Shown here one piece after another: positions 5,546 to 6,861 of a stretch of 6,861 nucleotides of DNA. The notes under the pieces were generated by a model. That model did no database searches, had not been told where the DNA came from, and saw nothing but the letters and a program-made list of their open reading frames with translations. The position numbers were made by a program, and so were the translations under genes. Location: assembly GCA_023418375.1 (NCBI GenBank), contig JAEZZV010000359.1, positions 1 through 6,861 on the forward strand, in the 5' to 3' direction. The number at the start of each line of letters is the position of its first letter. The stretch's first letter is position 1. The DNA comes from Actinomycetes bacterium. Lineage in GTDB: Bacteria > Actinomycetota > Actinomycetes > Actinomycetales > Cellulomonadaceae.

Positions 5546-6772
5546 TCAGACGCCCGGGGCGCAGGCGGCCTGGCCGAGCTCGTACAGCCCGGCGCGGTCG
5601 CCCTCCTGGTACGAGCGCAGGCGGCCGGAGTCCTCGGGGTACATGAGCTGGTCGGCCTCGTCGACGTGGTCCAGGCCGACGAGGTGGCCGAGCTCGTGGT
5701 GCAGCACGGAGACCCACGCCTCCTGCCCCGTCGGGTCGTCCGGGTACCTGCGCAGCTCGGTGTCGAGGTAGACCTCACCGCTGACGCGGGCGACGACCTG
5801 CGTGGTGAGGTCCTTGCGGGCCTCGCTGAGGGCGAGACCGACGACGTCCTCCTCCATGTCGCGCACCTTGTCGTCGTCCGTCCAGGCCACGAGCACCGGC
5901 GCCCATCGGTCCCCGTACCGCTCCGGCTGGAACGACGCCCGGCTGAGGTCGGGGCGTTCGGTGGTCTCGCCGTCGTAGACGAAGACGAGACCGGAGACCT
6001 CGGTGATGTCGCCGAGGACGGAGAGCAGCTCCTCCAGGAACCCGGCCGGCGCACCCTCCAGGTTGACCACCACGTGGATCGGTCGGCACGGCGACCAGCC
6101 CACGGGCTCGCCGTCGCCGTAGGTCTCCAGGAACGCGTACTCGTCGGACGGCGTGGGCGGCGGCGCGACCTCGCGCAGCCGCGTCGCCTCCTCGCCGAAC
6201 CCCGGGGTCGGGATCAGCACCGACGACGAGACCGGCGGCGGCAGCTCCGCGGGGTCCGCGGCCCGCACGAGCGCGGAGGAGTCGTCGGCGCCCGGCTCCG
6301 CGGGACCCGTGAGCTGGTCCACGCCGACGACGATCCCCACCATCACCAGTGCCCACACGAGGACCGTCGCGACGATCACGGGCCCGTTCCCGCGGCGGCG
6401 CGGTCGTTGGTCGAGGGGCGGCACGACAACGGCGGAGCCGGCCGCGAACGGCTGGGGGTACGGCTGGGCGTACGGCCGGGCATACGGCTGCTGGGCGTAC
6501 GGCTGCGCGTAGGGCTGCTGGGGGTACGGCTGCCGGGGGTACGGCTGCTGGGCGTACGGCTGCTGGGCGTACGGCTGCGCGTAGGGCTGCTGGGGATACG
6601 GCTGGGCGTACGGCTGCTGGGCGTACGGCTGCGCGTGGGGCTGGGGGTACGGGGACACGGGCGGTGGGCCCGGCGGAGCGCCGGGGGGCCCGAAGGGTCG
6701 CTGCCGATCACCGCCGGCCTGGGGCACCTGCCCGCCGTCGTACCCGCTCACACCCGTCCCGTCCTGCCGCAC
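5546..6772 (-). CDS. Membrane-anchored matrixin-like zinc metalloprotease with a PYAQ-repeat tail
   Basis: The 408-residue product begins with a Pro/Gln/Tyr-rich tail (about 23-109), a basic patch (DQRPRRRGNG, 121-130) and one membrane helix (about 131-152). By the positive-inside rule the tail is cytoplasmic and the rest lies outside the cell. After a Pro-rich linker (about 155-208) comes a matrixin-like domain (about 228-400). Its zinc motif is HELGHLVGLDH (H359, E360 as base, H363, H369), followed by a Met-turn LMYP (M377), so it fits the HExxHxxGxxH metzincins. The stretch CRPIHVVVN (229-237) and the RYGDRWAPVLVAW segment (285-297) fit actinobacterial matrixin-like proteins as I recall them. 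No Cys-switch propeptide is seen. It probably cleaves proteins at the cell surface; the substrate is unknown. The start is uncertain: GTG 6772 has GGGGAGGG 14 nt upstream (6794-6787), and GTG 6751 would shorten it by seven residues. Confidence 0.88.
   Translation of the reverse strand: MRQDGTGVSGYDGGQVPQAGGDRQRPFGPPGAPPGPPPVSPYPQPHAQPYAQQPYAQPYPQQPYAQPYAQQPYAQQPYPRQPYPQQPYAQPYAQQPYARPYAQPYPQPFAAGSAVVVPPLDQRPRRRGNGPVIVATVLVWALVMVGIVVGVDQLTGPAEPGADDSSALVRAADPAELPPPVSSSVLIPTPGFGEEATRLREVAPPPTPSDEYAFLETYGDGEPVGWSPCRPIHVVVNLEGAPAGFLEELLSVLGDITEVSGLVFVYDGETTERPDLSRASFQPERYGDRWAPVLVAWTDDDKVRDMEEDVVGLALSEARKDLTTQVVARVSGEVYLDTELRRYPDDPTGQEAWVSVLHHELGHLVGLDHVDEADQLMYPEDSGRLRSYQEGDRAGLYELGQAACAPGV
6446..6652 (-). 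repeat. In-frame tandem repeat encoding (Q)PYAQ/PYPQ units
   Basis: Residues 41-109 of the protease are a run of 4-5 residue units such as PYAQ, QPYAQ, QPYPQ and QPYPR. The DNA repeats too: a 41-bp stretch at 6483-6523 recurs without mismatch at 6555-6595, a shift of 72 bp or 24 codons, so a larger block has been duplicated in frame. Such tracts can change length by slippage or recombination. All units are multiples of three, so length change would not break the frame. Confidence 0.9.
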
Positions 6773-6820
6773 CGGTCCGCGGACCGCCCTCCCCTGCGCT
6801 CCCGAACCTAGCGGACCGCC
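6773..6820 (-). promoter_or_regulatory. Upstream region of the protease gene: -10 candidate, SD and repeats
   Basis: On the minus strand TAGGTT (6810-6805) fits the TANNNT -10 pattern, with transcription starting near 6798 and a purine-rich GGGGAGGG at 6794-6787. No good -35 is seen. Between the SD and the GTG at 6772 lies a 14-bp perfect palindrome, CGGTCCGCGGACCG (6773-6786). The plus-strand decamer GCGGACCGCC occurs at 6779-6788 and again at 6811-6820, 32 bp apart, on either side of the -10. These could be operator sites or could fold over the start; chance is also plausible at this GC content. Confidence 0.3.
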
Positions 6821-6861
6821 CGGCCGACGCGCGTCGAGGGGGGCGGGCGAAGATCCGGTGC

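Noticed and set aside
6446..6652. Short regularly repeated DNA that might be taken for a CRISPR array
   Set aside because: Units are 12-15 bp, in frame, without unique spacers, and encode a PYAQ protein repeat.
5666..6811. Plus-strand ORF with leucine/valine/glycine repeats (GVRLLGVRL-like)
   Set aside because: The repeats are the reverse complement of the PYAQ repeat of the metalloprotease; the real gene is on the minus strand.

Overview
The window is very GC-rich (roughly three quarters G+C by eye), uses almost only G/C-ending codons, and has GTG starts and several genes without a Shine-Dalgarno sequence. With the protein families present, this points to a high-GC actinobacterium. A Cellulomonas-like member of the Micrococcales is my best guess; this is inference from composition and gene style, not a database match. 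No rRNA, tRNA, CRISPR array, transposase or integrase is visible, and the gene set looks chromosomal.

Layout from left to right. (1) Positions 1-1204, minus strand: the N-terminal 401 residues of a GAF-GAF sensor histidine kinase of the DevS/DosS type, running off the left edge before its ATP-binding domain. Its first GAF domain keeps the His and Tyr that I recall as the haem ligand and distal-pocket residue of M. tuberculosis DosS. An 18-bp inverted repeat in register with the DosR/DevR operator core lies 13 bp upstream of its start. (2) Positions 1205-1393: divergent intergenic region holding that operator, a candidate -10 for the kinase, and a possible 29-codon leader ORF running into the next gene. 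(3) Positions 1394-2647, plus: a 12-helix MFS exporter. (4) Positions 2719-2871, plus: a 50-residue ORF of unknown function with a good ribosome binding site. (5) Positions 2952-3254, plus: a 100-residue DUF1905 protein. (6) Positions 3341-5506, plus: a GAF-GAF-GGDEF-EAL protein. Its GGDEF domain has lost both metal-binding carboxylates, while the EAL domain has all its catalytic residues, so it is predicted to be a c-di-GMP phosphodiesterase. (7) Positions 5546-6772, minus, converging on the phosphodiesterase: a membrane-anchored matrixin-like zinc metalloprotease whose cytoplasmic tail is a PYAQ-type tandem repeat.

The genes do not form one obvious pathway. The clearest theme is environmental sensing: a probable haem-based redox/oxygen sensor kinase with its own candidate operator, and a GAF-controlled c-di-GMP phosphodiesterase that may have a sigma-28-like (motility type) promoter. 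The kinase's response regulator is not in the window and could lie beyond the left edge. Several genes share an unusual start architecture (a -10-like hexamer about 6 bp before the start codon and no SD), suggesting leaderless transcripts. I found no convincing new multi-gene system. The best leads are the DosS-like kinase with its operator and the doubly degenerate GGDEF domain.
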